DNA of 64,000 bases from Halapricum hydrolyticum (GCF_025517535.1 NZ_JAOPKC010000002.1:279346-343345), one strand, 5' to 3'. Counted from the first letter of the stretch, positions 1-9,136 are shown. The notes: a model not told the origin generated them from the sequence alone. Made by a program: numbers and translations.

Positions 1-1634
1 GCGGCTGGTCGGCCGCACGGCTCAAGTGGGCCGGCTTCGACGGCCTGCTTTTCGAAGGGCAGGCCGACGAACCGGTTTACGCCTACGTCGAGGACGACGA
101 GATCGAGTTGCGGGACGCCTCTCACCTCTGGGGGAAGACCGTCCACGAGGCCCGCGAGATCATCGAGGACGAACTCGACGGCGAGTACGGCAAGAACCTG
201 AGCTTCATGGGGATCGGCCCCGGCGGCGAGAACGAGGTCCGGTTCGGCTGTATCATCAACGAGGACGACCGCGCGTCCGGTCGCGGCGGGACGGGCGCGG
301 TCATGGGCTCGAAGAATCTCAAGGCCGTCGTCGTCAAGTCCGGCACCGACATGCCGAAACCGGCCGACAAGGAAACCTTCTCGGAGGGCCACAAGCGGGC
401 GATGGAAGTCATCCGGGAGTCGGACGTGACTGCGCCTAACGAAGGCGGACTGTCGGTCTACGGGACGAACGTCCTGACGAACCTCACCGAGGAGATGGAC
501 GGGCTGCCGACCCGCAACGGTCGGTACACCTCGACGTCCGCGGAACGCGAGGACGACCCGAGCGAGCCGAACATCGACGCCGAGAACACCTCCGGGGAGT
601 GGGTCCGGGAGAACATCCTTGTCGACGAGCCGACCTGTCACTCCTGCCCGGTCGCCTGCAAGAAGGAAGTCGAAGTCGAGGTCGAACTCGGCGGCGAGGA
701 ACACCAGCTCCGGATGGAATCGCTGGAGTACGAGCCGGCCTTCTCCTTCGGGTCGAACTCGATGAACGACGACGCCCGGGTCACGGCCGTCCTGATCGAC
801 CGCTGTAACAAGTACGGCATCGACGCCATCGAGTCGGGCAACATGCTCGCGATGGCCATGGAGATGACCGAAAAGGGTCAGGTCGAGGAGGGCATCGACT
901 GGGGCGACCACGACGCCATGTACGAGATGCTGCGCAAGATCGCCGAGCGCGAGGGCGAGCTCGCGGACGCGCTGGCAAAAGGCGCGGCCGGCGCGGCCGA
1001 ACGGTTCGACGCCGAGGACTCCCGGCTGGACGTGAAAAACCAGACCATCCCCGCCTACGACCCGCGTTCGATGAAGGGTATGGCCATCGGCTACGCCACC
1101 TCCAACCGCGGTGCCTGTCATCTCCGGGGGTACACCCCGGCTGCGGAGATCCTGGGCATCCCCGAGGCCGTCGACCCGGCCGATCCGGAAGGCAAGGGCG
1201 AACTGCAGGTGACGTTCCAGGACCTGCACGCCATCTCCGATTCGTTCGACATCTGCAAGTTCAACGCCTTCGCGGAGGGCATCGAGGAGTACGTACTGCA
1301 GTACAACGGCATGACTGGCCGTGACGTGAGCGAGGAGGATCTCATCGAGGCCGGCAAGCGCATCTACACGCTGGAACGGTACTACAACAACCTGGTCGGC
1401 TTCGACGGCGACGACGACTCGCTGCCGGACCGGTTCGTCGAGGGCAGCGAAGACGCCATTCCCGGCATGGGAGCCGCGGAGGGCCAGCTCGCGGAACTCG
1501 ATCAGCTCAAAGAGGAGTACTACGAGGCACGCCAGTGGGTCGACGGTGTCGTTCCCGACGAGCGCCTCGACGAGCTCGACATCGCGATCGGTCCCGGAAC
1601 CGGCGTCTCCGCCGGCGCGTCGGCTGACGACTGA
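1..1634 (+). CDS. Aldehyde ferredoxin oxidoreductase, 5'-truncated by window edge
   Basis: Oxidises aldehydes to carboxylates with ferredoxin as acceptor, using a tungsten or molybdenum bis-pterin cofactor and a [4Fe-4S] cluster in the cytoplasm. The reading frame is already open at base 3 (it starts GWSAARLKWAGFDG), so the true start lies before the window and about 540 residues are visible. The cluster motif CHSCPVACKK (bases about 637-663) gives three Cys ligands, and the Cys in DSFDICKF (bases about 1237-1260) fits the fourth. The segment DASHLWGKTV is typical of the family's N-terminal domain. The gene converges on a minus-strand set that includes a MoaD-like protein, which fits pterin cofactor supply. 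Family assignment is firm; substrate class (AOR, FOR or GOR type) is not determined. Confidence 0.93.
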   Translation, partial: GWSAARLKWAGFDGLLFEGQADEPVYAYVEDDEIELRDASHLWGKTVHEAREIIEDELDGEYGKNLSFMGIGPGGENEVRFGCIINEDDRASGRGGTGAVMGSKNLKAVVVKSGTDMPKPADKETFSEGHKRAMEVIRESDVTAPNEGGLSVYGTNVLTNLTEEMDGLPTRNGRYTSTSAEREDDPSEPNIDAENTSGEWVRENILVDEPTCHSCPVACKKEVEVEVELGGEEHQLRMESLEYEPAFSFGSNSMNDDARVTAVLIDRCNKYGIDAIESGNMLAMAMEMTEKGQVEEGIDWGDHDAMYEMLRKIAEREGELADALAKGAAGAAERFDAEDSRLDVKNQTIPAYDPRSMKGMAIGYATSNRGACHLRGYTPAAEILGIPEAVDPADPEGKGELQVTFQDLHAISDSFDICKFNAFAEGIEEYVLQYNGMTGRDVSEEDLIEAGKRIYTLERYYNNLVGFDGDDDSLPDRFVEGSEDAIPGMGAAEGQLAELDQLKEEYYEARQWVDGVVPDERLDELDIAIGPGTGVSAGASADD

Positions 1635-1670
1635 TCGTAGCTCCAGGACGTCTGCAGTCCTTCGTCCGTC

Positions 1671-1928
1671 TCACCCGCCGGCCCGCATCGCCTTCTGCGC
1701 GAACGACTCGACGAGCGGCGGGACGGCTTCTTCGTCCCCTTCGACGACGACAGTTACCTCTGTGAGTTCGATCGACGGGCCGATCTCGACGGTCTCAGTC
1801 GAGAGCGTCGCCGTCCAGTCCGGCCCCTCGACGGTCGTCTCGTCGATGATCTCGTCACCGAGTTCCGAGAGATAATGGCGTGCTAACCGGGCGGATATGC
1901 CGCGAAAGGACCGTTCGATTCGTTCCAT
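1671..1928 (-). CDS. Small conserved protein of the AOR/MoaD neighbourhood
   Basis: An 85-residue soluble acidic protein starting MERIERSFRGIS. No motif gives a function directly. It lies 7 bases downstream of the 1936-2319 gene on the same strand and two genes from a MoaD-like gene, next to an AOR. Small MoaD-related C-terminal-domain proteins are known beside haloarchaeal AORs, and this may be one; that is inference from position and from the alternating beta-strand pattern. The start is the first ATG after the upstream stop. Confidence 0.7.
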   Translation of the reverse strand: MERIERSFRGISARLARHYLSELGDEIIDETTVEGPDWTATLSTETVEIGPSIELTEVTVVVEGDEEAVPPLVESFAQKAMRAGG

Positions 1929-1935
1929 TCCGTAT

Positions 1936-2319
1936 TCACTCGCCGAACCGGATCCCGTCTTCGACGATCCTCGCGTTGCGCTCCCGGCTCATGTGCTCGG
2001 CGAGGTCGTCGTGGTCGTACAGTTGGGCGATGAGGTCCGCATAGAGGTTGCGCCACGCGATCGCGTAGATGGGCGACTGGCCCCACGCGCGCAGTTCGAC
2101 GACGTGCTCGTCGTAGCGTTCGTGGCGGTCTTCGAGGACTTCGACGGCGTCCGCGACCGCCCCGGCGGCGTCGCGGTCAGACTCCGCCGTCTCGATGGCT
2201 TCGTTGATGCGCTCTTGCCAGGACGCGACGACGCGTTGCATGTCCGGTCCGGCGTCGATACCCTCCTCCGGCAGGGCGTCGAGAATCGGCTGCGGGACGC
2301 CGAGTGAAACAGTGTCCAT
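1936..2319 (-). CDS. Conserved hypothetical protein beside AOR
   Basis: A 127-residue, mostly helical acidic protein starting MDTVSLGVPQPI. I recognise no family. A TATA-like box (CTATTTGAA on the minus strand, about 2341-2350) lies roughly 27 bases before the ATG, which supports this start and a leaderless transcript. It is followed after 7 bases by the 85-residue gene and preceded by the MoaD-like gene, so all three may work with the convergent aldehyde oxidoreductase. Confidence 0.7.
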   Translation of the reverse strand: MDTVSLGVPQPILDALPEEGIDAGPDMQRVVASWQERINEAIETAESDRDAAGAVADAVEVLEDRHERYDEHVVELRAWGQSPIYAIAWRNLYADLIAQLYDHDDLAEHMSRERNARIVEDGIRFGE

Positions 2320-2384
2320 AACCGACGTACAGACGGCTAATTCAAATAGCTTCGCCAGCCGTTCGAGCCGACGTAACTCTCTGA

Positions 2385-2660
2385 CTACCCACCAGCGACC
2401 GGCGGAAACAGACTGAGCGTCTCGCCACCCGACAGCTCCGTGTCGAGTCCGTCGATGTGGGCCACGTCTCTCCCGTTTCGCATGACAGTGATGTACTCCC
2501 GGAGCGACCCGTCCTCGCCGTGGAGTTCGAGCCCGGGATACTCGGCGGTGAGCGCTTCGAGCACGTCGCCAACGGTCGAGACGTCGTCGTACTCCCTGAC
2601 GATCGTCTTCTGACCCACCACTTCGCGGAAACTGGCGAAAAACCGCAACGTGAGTTCCAT
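2385..2660 (-). CDS. MoaD/SAMP-like ubiquitin-fold protein
   Basis: A 91-residue beta-grasp protein ending in VAGG. The C-terminal Gly-Gly is what MoaD uses as a thiocarboxylate to donate sulfur to molybdopterin, and what haloarchaeal SAMP proteins use for conjugation. The N-terminus MELTLRFFASFREVVG is typical of archaeal MoaD. The open frame runs far upstream antisense to purL and is not all coding. The ATG at 2660 is chosen because a TATTTATG box lies about 28 bases upstream; an in-frame ATG at 2687 is inside that box. Neighbouring AOR suggests a pterin cofactor role. MoaD and SAMP1 functions cannot be separated here. Confidence 0.88.
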   Translation of the reverse strand: MELTLRFFASFREVVGQKTIVREYDDVSTVGDVLEALTAEYPGLELHGEDGSLREYITVMRNGRDVAHIDGLDTELSGGETLSLFPPVAGG

Positions 2661-2840
2661 ATTCGGATCGACGACTTCGAACGCCATAAATACGTCCCGG
2701 AGCCGCACGTCGAGTGTCCGAAGCCGCCTCAGAGATGTCGACCGAGAGCAGACGTGGGGGCGCCGACCGGCAGATCGGCTCGGTTCGAGAGCTTCACGGG
2801 ATAGAAAGCGCTTTTGGTCGGCCCGCGCGAGGGTCCGGTA

Positions 2841-4967
2841 ATGAGTCTCAGCGACCCGGATCGCGAACTCGTGACCGACCATCTCGGTCGCGAGCCCACC
2901 CAGGCGGAGCAAGCCCTCTTCGAGAACCTCTGGAGCGAGCACTGCGCGTATCGCTCTTCGCGCCCGCTGTTGGGCGCGTTCGAGACCGACGGCGAGAACG
3001 TTATCGTCCCGCCCGGCGACGACGCTGGCGTGGTCGCGATCCCGTCCGAGGACGGCGAAGACACCTACATCGCCATGGGGATCGAGAGTCACAACCACCC
3101 CAGCTACGTCGATCCCTTCGACGGCGCGGCCACGGGCGTCGGCGGGATCGTCCGCGACATCCTCTCGATGGGTGCGTACCCGATCGCGCTGACCGACAGC
3201 CTCTATTTCGGTGACTTCGAGAGGGAGTACCCCCGCTATCTCTTCGAGGGGGTCGTCGAGGGGATCTCGCATTACGGCAACAGCATCGGCGTCCCCACGG
3301 TCGCCGGCAGCGTCGCCTTCCACGACGGCTACGAGGGTAACCCCCTGGTGAACGTCGCCTGCGTGGGGCTGACCGACTCCGACCGACTCGTCACCGCAGA
3401 GGCACAGGAGCCCGGCAACAAGCTCGTCCTCGTGGGCCGAGAAACCGGCCGTGACGGCATGGGTGGCGCTTCCTTCGCGAGCGAAGACCTCGCCGAGGAC
3501 GCCGAGACCGAGGACCGCCCCGCGGTCCAGGTCGGCGATCCCTACAGCGAGAAGCTCCTGATCGAGTGCAACGAGCAACTGATTGACGAGGACCTGATCG
3601 AATCGGCCCGCGACCTCGGCGCGGCCGGACTGGGCGGGGCGTCCTCGGAACTGGTCGCGAAAGGCGGGCTCGGAGCCGCGATCGAACTCGAACGGGTCCA
3701 TCAGCGCGAACCCGGGATGAACGGCACCGAGATCCTGCTGTCGGAGTCTCAGGAGCGGATGGTCTACGAAGTCAGGCCCGACGACGTCGACCGCGTCAGC
3801 GAGATCGCCGAGCGCTACGACCTGCAAGCCTCTCTCATCGGCGAGACGACAGAGGACGGGATCTACCACTGCACCTTCGAGGGCGAGACGGTCGTCGAGG
3901 CCGACGCGGAATTCCTCGGCGAGGGTGCACCGATGAACGACCTCGATCACGTCGAGCCGGCCCAGCCCGAGCGTGACCTGCCCGAACTCGATCTCGAAAC
4001 GGCTTTCGAGACTGTCGTCGGGTCACCAAACACCGCGAGCAAACGCTGGGTCTACCGCCAGTACGACCACGAAGTGCAGGTCCGGACGGCCACGCCGCCG
4101 GGCGACGACGCGGCCGTTCTATCTATCCGGAAAGCAGAACAGGGACTGGCGATCTCGGCCGGTGCGGACCCCAACTGGACGGCCGCGGCACCCTACGAGG
4201 GCGCTCGTGCGGTCGGACTGGAGAACGCGACCAACATCGCCGCGAAGGGTGCGACCCCACTGGCCGCAGTTGACTGTCTCAACGGCGGCAACCCCGAGAA
4301 GTCAGACGTCTACGGCGGGTTCAAGGCGATCGTCGACGGGCTGGCCGACATCTGTTCGACGCTCGAGACACCGGTCGTCGGCGGTAACGTCTCGCTGTAC
4401 AACGACTCCGTCGAGGGACCGATCCCGCCGACGCCGACGCTGACGATGGTCGGCACGAAAGATGGCTACGACGCCCCACCGATGGCACTATCCGGCGACG
4501 GGACGCTGCTTCTGGTCGGCGGGACCGACGACGAGCCCGCCCTCGGTGGTTCCGAGCTACTCGCCCAACTTGGCGGGAGCGATCGCTTCCCCGAACTCCC
4601 GGCGGATCCCGCCGAGTTGATCGAGACGATCGCCAAGGTCGCGGACTTCGAGAGCACGCTGGCGACCCACGACGTCAGCCACGGTGGCCTGGCGGTCACG
4701 CTCGCGGAGATGGTCTCCGACGACGCCGGGGTGGACGTGACCGTCGAGAGTCCGATCGCCCTGTTCGACGAACAGCCCGGCCGGGTCGTCGTCGAAACGA
4801 CCGACCCCGAGGCCGTACGCGAGGCGTTCGACGGCGTCGCCCCCGTCCAGGAGCTGGGAGAGGCGACGTCCGACGGCACGCTCTCGATCGCGGCCGGCGA
4901 AGCGTCGCTGGCCGCCGACGCGGCCGACGTGGCCGAGTTGCGTGGCGTCATCGAAGAGGAGCTGTAG
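2841..4967 (+). CDS. purL: Phosphoribosylformylglycinamidine synthase subunit PurL
   Basis: Large subunit of FGAM synthase in purine synthesis: it converts FGAR to FGAM with ATP and ammonia delivered by PurQ (PurS is the third partner). The 708-residue length fits the archaeal/Gram-positive PurL type. Visible hallmarks are the SHNHPSYVDPFDGAATG active-site segment near residues 88-104, PPGDDAGV and PPGDDAAVL repeats of the two AIRS-like halves, and DVSHGGLAVTLAEM near the C-terminus. The start at 2841 (MSLSDPDREL) follows a TTTTGG promoter element by about 27 bases; an upstream in-frame start at 2814 is less likely. No purQ or purS lies next to it in the window. Confidence 0.97.
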   Translation: MSLSDPDRELVTDHLGREPTQAEQALFENLWSEHCAYRSSRPLLGAFETDGENVIVPPGDDAGVVAIPSEDGEDTYIAMGIESHNHPSYVDPFDGAATGVGGIVRDILSMGAYPIALTDSLYFGDFEREYPRYLFEGVVEGISHYGNSIGVPTVAGSVAFHDGYEGNPLVNVACVGLTDSDRLVTAEAQEPGNKLVLVGRETGRDGMGGASFASEDLAEDAETEDRPAVQVGDPYSEKLLIECNEQLIDEDLIESARDLGAAGLGGASSELVAKGGLGAAIELERVHQREPGMNGTEILLSESQERMVYEVRPDDVDRVSEIAERYDLQASLIGETTEDGIYHCTFEGETVVEADAEFLGEGAPMNDLDHVEPAQPERDLPELDLETAFETVVGSPNTASKRWVYRQYDHEVQVRTATPPGDDAAVLSIRKAEQGLAISAGADPNWTAAAPYEGARAVGLENATNIAAKGATPLAAVDCLNGGNPEKSDVYGGFKAIVDGLADICSTLETPVVGGNVSLYNDSVEGPIPPTPTLTMVGTKDGYDAPPMALSGDGTLLLVGGTDDEPALGGSELLAQLGGSDRFPELPADPAELIETIAKVADFESTLATHDVSHGGLAVTLAEMVSDDAGVDVTVESPIALFDEQPGRVVVETTDPEAVREAFDGVAPVQELGEATSDGTLSIAAGEASLAADAADVAELRGVIEEEL

Positions 4968-5061
4968 GTTTCTGCTGGAGGCGTCGAGAGTCGTCCTGGT
5001 GCCGTCGACAGGATCGAAGACGAACTGTGGGTTTTTGTCGATAGTGGTCGAATCGCTGCCC

Positions 5062-5499
5062 ATGAATGAGAGATCCCCGCTGGAACGGGCTCGTGAGAAC
5101 CTCACCGGGATCGTCTCCGTACTCGTCACCGGGATCTGGCTCGCCGCGATGTTCACTGGACAGGGGTGGTGGCTCCCGTTCATGTTGTTCGGGTACATCG
5201 TGATCGTCCCGCTGACGGCGCTCCTGTTCGGCGACGAGGACGACGTCGCCGAGTGGTGGGACGATGAGGACAGTGTCGAGAGCACGAAAGCGAAAGAGCA
5301 CACCGACGACCAGCTCGACGCCCTGGAGACGCTGCGCGAACGATACGCCCGCGGTGAACTCACCGACGAGCAGTTCGAACGCAAGGTCGAGCGGCTGCTC
5401 GAAACGGAGACGCTCGAAGACATCGAGGACCGATCCCGCGCCGCGTCAAGCCGCGAAGACCCGGCGGGCGATCGGGAACCGGAACGGGAGTTCTCGTAG
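5062..5499 (+). CDS. SHOCT-domain membrane protein
   Basis: A 145-residue protein with two hydrophobic segments (residues about 15-32 and 37-55) followed by an acidic linker and a C-terminal SHOCT motif, LRERYARGELTDEQFERK (near residues 90-107). SHOCT modules are short C-terminal or linker oligomerisation motifs common in archaeal membrane proteins; the specific function is unknown. The ATG at 5062 was chosen because a GGGTTTTTG box lies about 28 bases upstream, while the longer frame would start inside the purL stop region. Confidence 0.8.
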   Translation: MNERSPLERARENLTGIVSVLVTGIWLAAMFTGQGWWLPFMLFGYIVIVPLTALLFGDEDDVAEWWDDEDSVESTKAKEHTDDQLDALETLRERYARGELTDEQFERKVERLLETETLEDIEDRSRAASSREDPAGDREPEREFS

Positions 5500-5544
5500 T
5501 CGCGATCATCAACAGTTATCGCCCTCCCGCCCTCGAAGGCAGGT

Positions 5545-6666
5545 ATGACCGACTTCTCACGGCGAGTCGAACAGGTGTCGATCTCGGGGATCCGCGAGGT
5601 GTTCGAGGCCGCGGGCGAGGACGCGATCAACCTCGGACTCGGACAGCCGGACTTTCCGACGCCCGAGCACGCCCGCCAGGCCGCCATCGAAGCGATCCGG
5701 GCCGGCGACGCCGACGGCTACACCTCGAACAAGGGGACCCGCGAACTCCGGGAGGCGATCAGCGCGAAACACGCCCGGGACAACGACCTCGACGTCGATC
5801 CCGAGGACGTCATCGCGACAGCGGGCGGCAGCGAGGCGCTGCACCTCGCCCTGGAGGCACACGTCGACGCGGGCGAGGAAGTGATCTTCCCGGACCCGGG
5901 CTTCGTCTCCTACGACGCGCTGACCCGCCTCGCCGACGGCACCCCCAGGCCCGTCCCGCTACGGGAGGATCTGACGCTCGATCCCGAAACGGTCGAGGAG
6001 GCGATCACCGACGACACCGCCGCGTTCGTGGTCAACAGCCCCGCCAATCCGACGGGTGCAGCCCAGTCGCCCGCGGACATGCGGGAGTTCGCCCGGATCG
6101 CCGACGAACACGACGTGCTCTGTATCACCGACGAGGTGTACGAACACATCGTCTTCGAGGGCGAGCACCGCTCGCCGCTGGAGTTCTCAGAGGAGGGCAA
6201 CGTCGTCCTGATCAACGCCTGCTCGAAGACCTACTCGATGACCGGGTGGCGGCTCGGCTGGGTCACCGGTCCGACCGACCGGATCGAGCGGATGTTGCGC
6301 GTCCACCAGTACATCCAGGCCTGTGCCAGCGCACCCGCCCAGTACGCCGCCGAGGCCGCACTGTCGGGTCCACAGGACGCCGTCGGGGAGATGGTCACCG
6401 CCTTCCAGCGGCGGCGAGACGTCCTGCTCGACGGCTTCGACGACATGGGACTGACGTATCCGACCCCGAAGGGCGCGTTCTACGCGATGCCGAAGGTACC
6501 CGACGGCTGGGTCGAGGAAGTGCTCGACCGCGGTGTCGTGGTCGTGCCCGGCGACGCCTTCGGCCAGCACGGCGAGGGGTACGCCCGGATCTCGTACGCG
6601 ACCGGGATCGAAGAGCTGAAAGACGCGATCGAGATCATGGACGACGCGACGCGGGCGATCCGGTAG
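5545..6666 (+). CDS. PLP-dependent aminotransferase, class I/II
   Basis: A 373-residue fold-type I aminotransferase of the aspartate/aromatic group. It shows the N-terminal NLGLGQPDFPTP segment, NSPANPTGA for cofactor/substrate contacts, DEVYEHIVFEG, and SKTYSMTGWRLGW, whose Lys should form the PLP Schiff base. It transfers amino groups between an amino acid and a 2-oxo acid in the cytoplasm; whether aspartate, aromatic amino acids or another substrate is used cannot be told from sequence. It starts 45 bases after the SHOCT gene with its own promoter-like AT-rich stretch (CAACAGTTATCGC). Confidence 0.92.
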   Translation: MTDFSRRVEQVSISGIREVFEAAGEDAINLGLGQPDFPTPEHARQAAIEAIRAGDADGYTSNKGTRELREAISAKHARDNDLDVDPEDVIATAGGSEALHLALEAHVDAGEEVIFPDPGFVSYDALTRLADGTPRPVPLREDLTLDPETVEEAITDDTAAFVVNSPANPTGAAQSPADMREFARIADEHDVLCITDEVYEHIVFEGEHRSPLEFSEEGNVVLINACSKTYSMTGWRLGWVTGPTDRIERMLRVHQYIQACASAPAQYAAEAALSGPQDAVGEMVTAFQRRRDVLLDGFDDMGLTYPTPKGAFYAMPKVPDGWVEEVLDRGVVVVPGDAFGQHGEGYARISYATGIEELKDAIEIMDDATRAIR

Positions 6667-6782
6667 CTCGTCGTTTCCGGTTTTCTTCGCAGCAATGCAC
6701 ACGGTCGTAGATTTGGACCCGATGCCAGACGTGCTCACGGTGTTGCGCGCGTCTGCCGTGGTTCACATCCTGGCTCGCAGCA

Positions 6783-6806
6783 GTCGCTCGCGAGTTTGCG
6801 AGCGAC
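6783..6806. terminator. Perfect 9-bp inverted repeat after tRNA-Glu
   Basis: GTCGCTCGC and GCGAGCGAC flank a 6-base loop. It lies 4 bases beyond the 3' end of the minus-strand tRNA-Glu and about 120 bases after the aminotransferase stop on the other strand. It may end transcription or guide tRNA 3' processing; there is no strong T-run beside it, so the role is inferred from position. Confidence 0.4.
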
Positions 6807-6810
6807 AGAA

Positions 6811-6885
<75 letters not shown>

Positions 6886-7047
6886 GTTCGACATCGGGAA
6901 CGATGGCTTGCGGGTTTATAAATTACACCAATCGGAGCGAGCACGGGTCGTGCTACACTATCTCGCAGACGGGAGCAGGACCGCGACGACGAGCGGAGCG
7001 TCGATCGCTGTCGCAACATCCATACCCACTGGGAGATACCGACGCGT

Positions 7048-7506
7048 ATGGGACTGTTCGATCGGCTGTTCGGCTCGTCCGCGGGCACGTCGCGGGTCGC
7101 ACTGCTCGTCGACGGGCCGAACGTTCTCCGCGAGGAGTTCGACGTCGACCTGGACGACCTCCGGGACGTCGCGAGCGCACGTGGCCGACTCGTGAGGACG
7201 CGACTATATCTCGACGAACACGCGACCCCCGGACTGATCCAGGCGGCCGAGGCCCGCGGGTTCGAGGTCGTCACGACCAGCGGCGACGTCGACGTCAAAC
7301 TTGCCGTCGACGCGGCAGCCATCGCCGCCCGCGGTGACGCCGACGTGCTGGCGATCGCCTCCCGCGACACCGACTTCAAACCGGTGCTGGAACTCGCCGC
7401 ACGCGAGGGGCTCCGGACGGTCGCGATCGCACCCGGCACGTACGGCCGCTCCGACGCGCTTCGGAACGCCGCTCACGAGGCAGTCACGCTTGACGGCGAA
7501 AGCTGA
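7048..7506 (+). CDS. NYN-domain (LabA/DUF88-like) putative nuclease
   Basis: A 152-residue PIN-like NYN-domain protein. The conserved acidic positions are present: LLVDGPNVLREEF near residues 19-31, SGDVDVKLAVDA in the middle, and SRDTDFKPVLELA later, which matches the SxDxDF signature of the family. Such proteins are predicted Mg-dependent RNases; the target is unknown. It stands alone between tRNA-Glu and the DUF1508 repeat protein. Confidence 0.87.
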   Translation: MGLFDRLFGSSAGTSRVALLVDGPNVLREEFDVDLDDLRDVASARGRLVRTRLYLDEHATPGLIQAAEARGFEVVTTSGDVDVKLAVDAAAIAARGDADVLAIASRDTDFKPVLELAAREGLRTVAIAPGTYGRSDALRNAAHEAVTLDGES

Positions 7507-7578
7507 CATCTATCTCTACAGACCGGCAAAAAGAGGAGCTCAGCGACGGACTCCGATCGATTCACGACCTGTGGAATC

Positions 7579-7586
7579 TTTTATTA
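7579..7586 (+). promoter_or_regulatory. TATA-like box of the DUF1508 repeat gene
   Basis: TTTTATTA centred about 30 bases before the ATG at 7613, in an otherwise GC-rich region; fits a leaderless haloarchaeal promoter. Confidence 0.5.
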
Positions 7587-7612
7587 GGTTAGCCTGAGAT
7601 ATCTTCAGTAGT

Positions 7613-9136
7613 ATGGGAACGAATACCTCTCAAGGTCCGTTGTACAGCTTCTATCGAAATCGGGTCGGCGAGCCGGACACCGACGACGAGGTTCGCGGCT
7701 ACTGGGTGTTCCTGATCGGCTTGCTCCTCGGGGTCGCCGGGCTCGTCCTGTTTTTCCTCAGCGAGTCTGCGGTCGGAGCCGACGGGTTCACGCTCCGTGA
7801 GGGAAGTATCATGCTACTGGCGGTCGGGCTGTCGATGCTCGTCGCCGGACCAGTGATTCGGCTCCCACTGCAGTCGTGGGCGACCTACGCGGCGTATCTC
7901 GGCCAGGCGGTCTGTTTCGCTGCCGTCGCCTGGTTCACCGTCGTCTTCCCGACCGACTGGCCGACGCTCACCGGCAACCAGCCAGTGATCTTTCTGTATG
8001 CCGCCGGGCTGGCGATCATCACGCTGGCCGGCGTCGCCGGTTCGGTCATCGGCGGGGCGACTCGCGAAGCGCTCGAAACCAGCGAACAACGCACCTCGGA
8101 ACTTGAAGCCGAGTTGGAGGCGACACGACAGGAGCGCGAAACCATCCAGTCGGAGCTGACCTCCGACCTCGAAGAACTCGAAGGACTCGTCGATTCGCTA
8201 CACACCAGTCAGGCACAGTTCGAGCTATACGAGGACCGGGCAGCGCAGTGGCGCTGGCGGCTGCGCCACCGCAACGGGAACGTCATCGCCGACAGCGGCG
8301 AGAGTTACACCCGCAAGCACAACGCGAAAAAGGGGATGGCGAGCGTTAGACGTAACGCCCTCGGCGCGACGCTGCTGGAGATCGTCCCCGAACCACAGGA
8401 AGAGCCCGAGGATGCGCTCGAAGCGGCCCCGCTCATTCCAGACATGAACGACGAGAGCCGGGCGACGTTCGAGTTGTACGAGGACAGCGCCGGACAGTGG
8501 CGCTGGCGGCTGGTCCACGACAACGGCAACGTCATCGCCGACAGCGGTGAAGGCTACTCCAGCAAACAGAAAGCGCGACAGGGGATCGACAGCGTCAAAG
8601 GGAACGCTGGCCCGGCCAGTTACCTGCAGTTCGATCCGGCGTCGTTCGAGATCTACCGCGACAGTGCTGGCGAGTGGCGGTTCCGCCTGCTCCATCGCAA
8701 CGGGAACATCCTCGCGGCGGCTAGCGAAGGGTACACCCGCCGGCGAGACGCCAAACGGGCTGTCGACTCGTTGCGAGAGGACGTCTCGGACGACCGGTTC
8801 GAGACCTACGAGGACAACCGCGGCGAAACCCGCTGGCGCTGGCGGGCCGCAAACGGTGAGATCGTCGCCACGAGCGGCGAGGGATACAGCTCCAGATCGG
8901 ACGCCGAAGAGGCAGTCGAGCGCGTCCAGCGTCTCGCGCCCGAGGCAGACGCGCTCGATGTCGGGCTCGCGGCGTTCGAGGTCTTCGAGGATGAGGGAGA
9001 GGAATGGCGCTGGCGGCTGCGCCACCGCAACGGGAACGTCATCGCCGACAGCGGCGAGGGCTACGCGGAGCGCAACAAGGTCCACGACGCCATCGAGAGC
9101 GTCAAGAAGAACGCTCCCGGGGCCGACATCGAATAG
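7613..9136 (+). CDS. Membrane-anchored protein with five DUF1508 (YegP-type) repeats
   Basis: A 507-residue protein. Residues about 35-155 hold four hydrophobic segments, followed by a coiled coil (about 160-200). Five DUF1508 repeats of about 50 residues then follow, starting near residues 202, 283, 343, 396 and 460; each has the pattern FELYED-x-WRWRL-x-NGN-x-IADSGEGY. DUF1508 (UPF0339) domains fold as small alpha/beta units of unknown function and usually occur as one or two copies in soluble proteins. Repeats 1 and 5 share an exact 54-base DNA match (8249-8302 and 9005-9058), a sign of recent duplication or gene conversion. No partner gene is adjacent. Confidence 0.88.
   Translation: MGTNTSQGPLYSFYRNRVGEPDTDDEVRGYWVFLIGLLLGVAGLVLFFLSESAVGADGFTLREGSIMLLAVGLSMLVAGPVIRLPLQSWATYAAYLGQAVCFAAVAWFTVVFPTDWPTLTGNQPVIFLYAAGLAIITLAGVAGSVIGGATREALETSEQRTSELEAELEATRQERETIQSELTSDLEELEGLVDSLHTSQAQFELYEDRAAQWRWRLRHRNGNVIADSGESYTRKHNAKKGMASVRRNALGATLLEIVPEPQEEPEDALEAAPLIPDMNDESRATFELYEDSAGQWRWRLVHDNGNVIADSGEGYSSKQKARQGIDSVKGNAGPASYLQFDPASFEIYRDSAGEWRFRLLHRNGNILAAASEGYTRRRDAKRAVDSLREDVSDDRFETYEDNRGETRWRWRAANGEIVATSGEGYSSRSDAEEAVERVQRLAPEADALDVGLAAFEVFEDEGEEWRWRLRHRNGNVIADSGEGYAERNKVHDAIESVKKNAPGADIE

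Noticed and set aside
2661..3950. Long minus-strand frame upstream of the MoaD-like gene
   Set aside because: It is antisense to purL; only the last 91 codons look like a real protein and they have their own TATA-spaced ATG.
4557..5687. 376-codon minus-strand frame
   Set aside because: Antisense to the purL end, SHOCT and aminotransferase genes; low-complexity Ser/Arg composition.
8240..9060. CRISPR-like repeat array
   Set aside because: The repeats are coding, about 150-250 bases apart and diverged; no short regular spacers occur anywhere in the window.
8225..9085. 286-codon minus-strand frame over the DUF1508 repeats
   Set aside because: It mirrors the repeats on the other strand; no start signal and no family.
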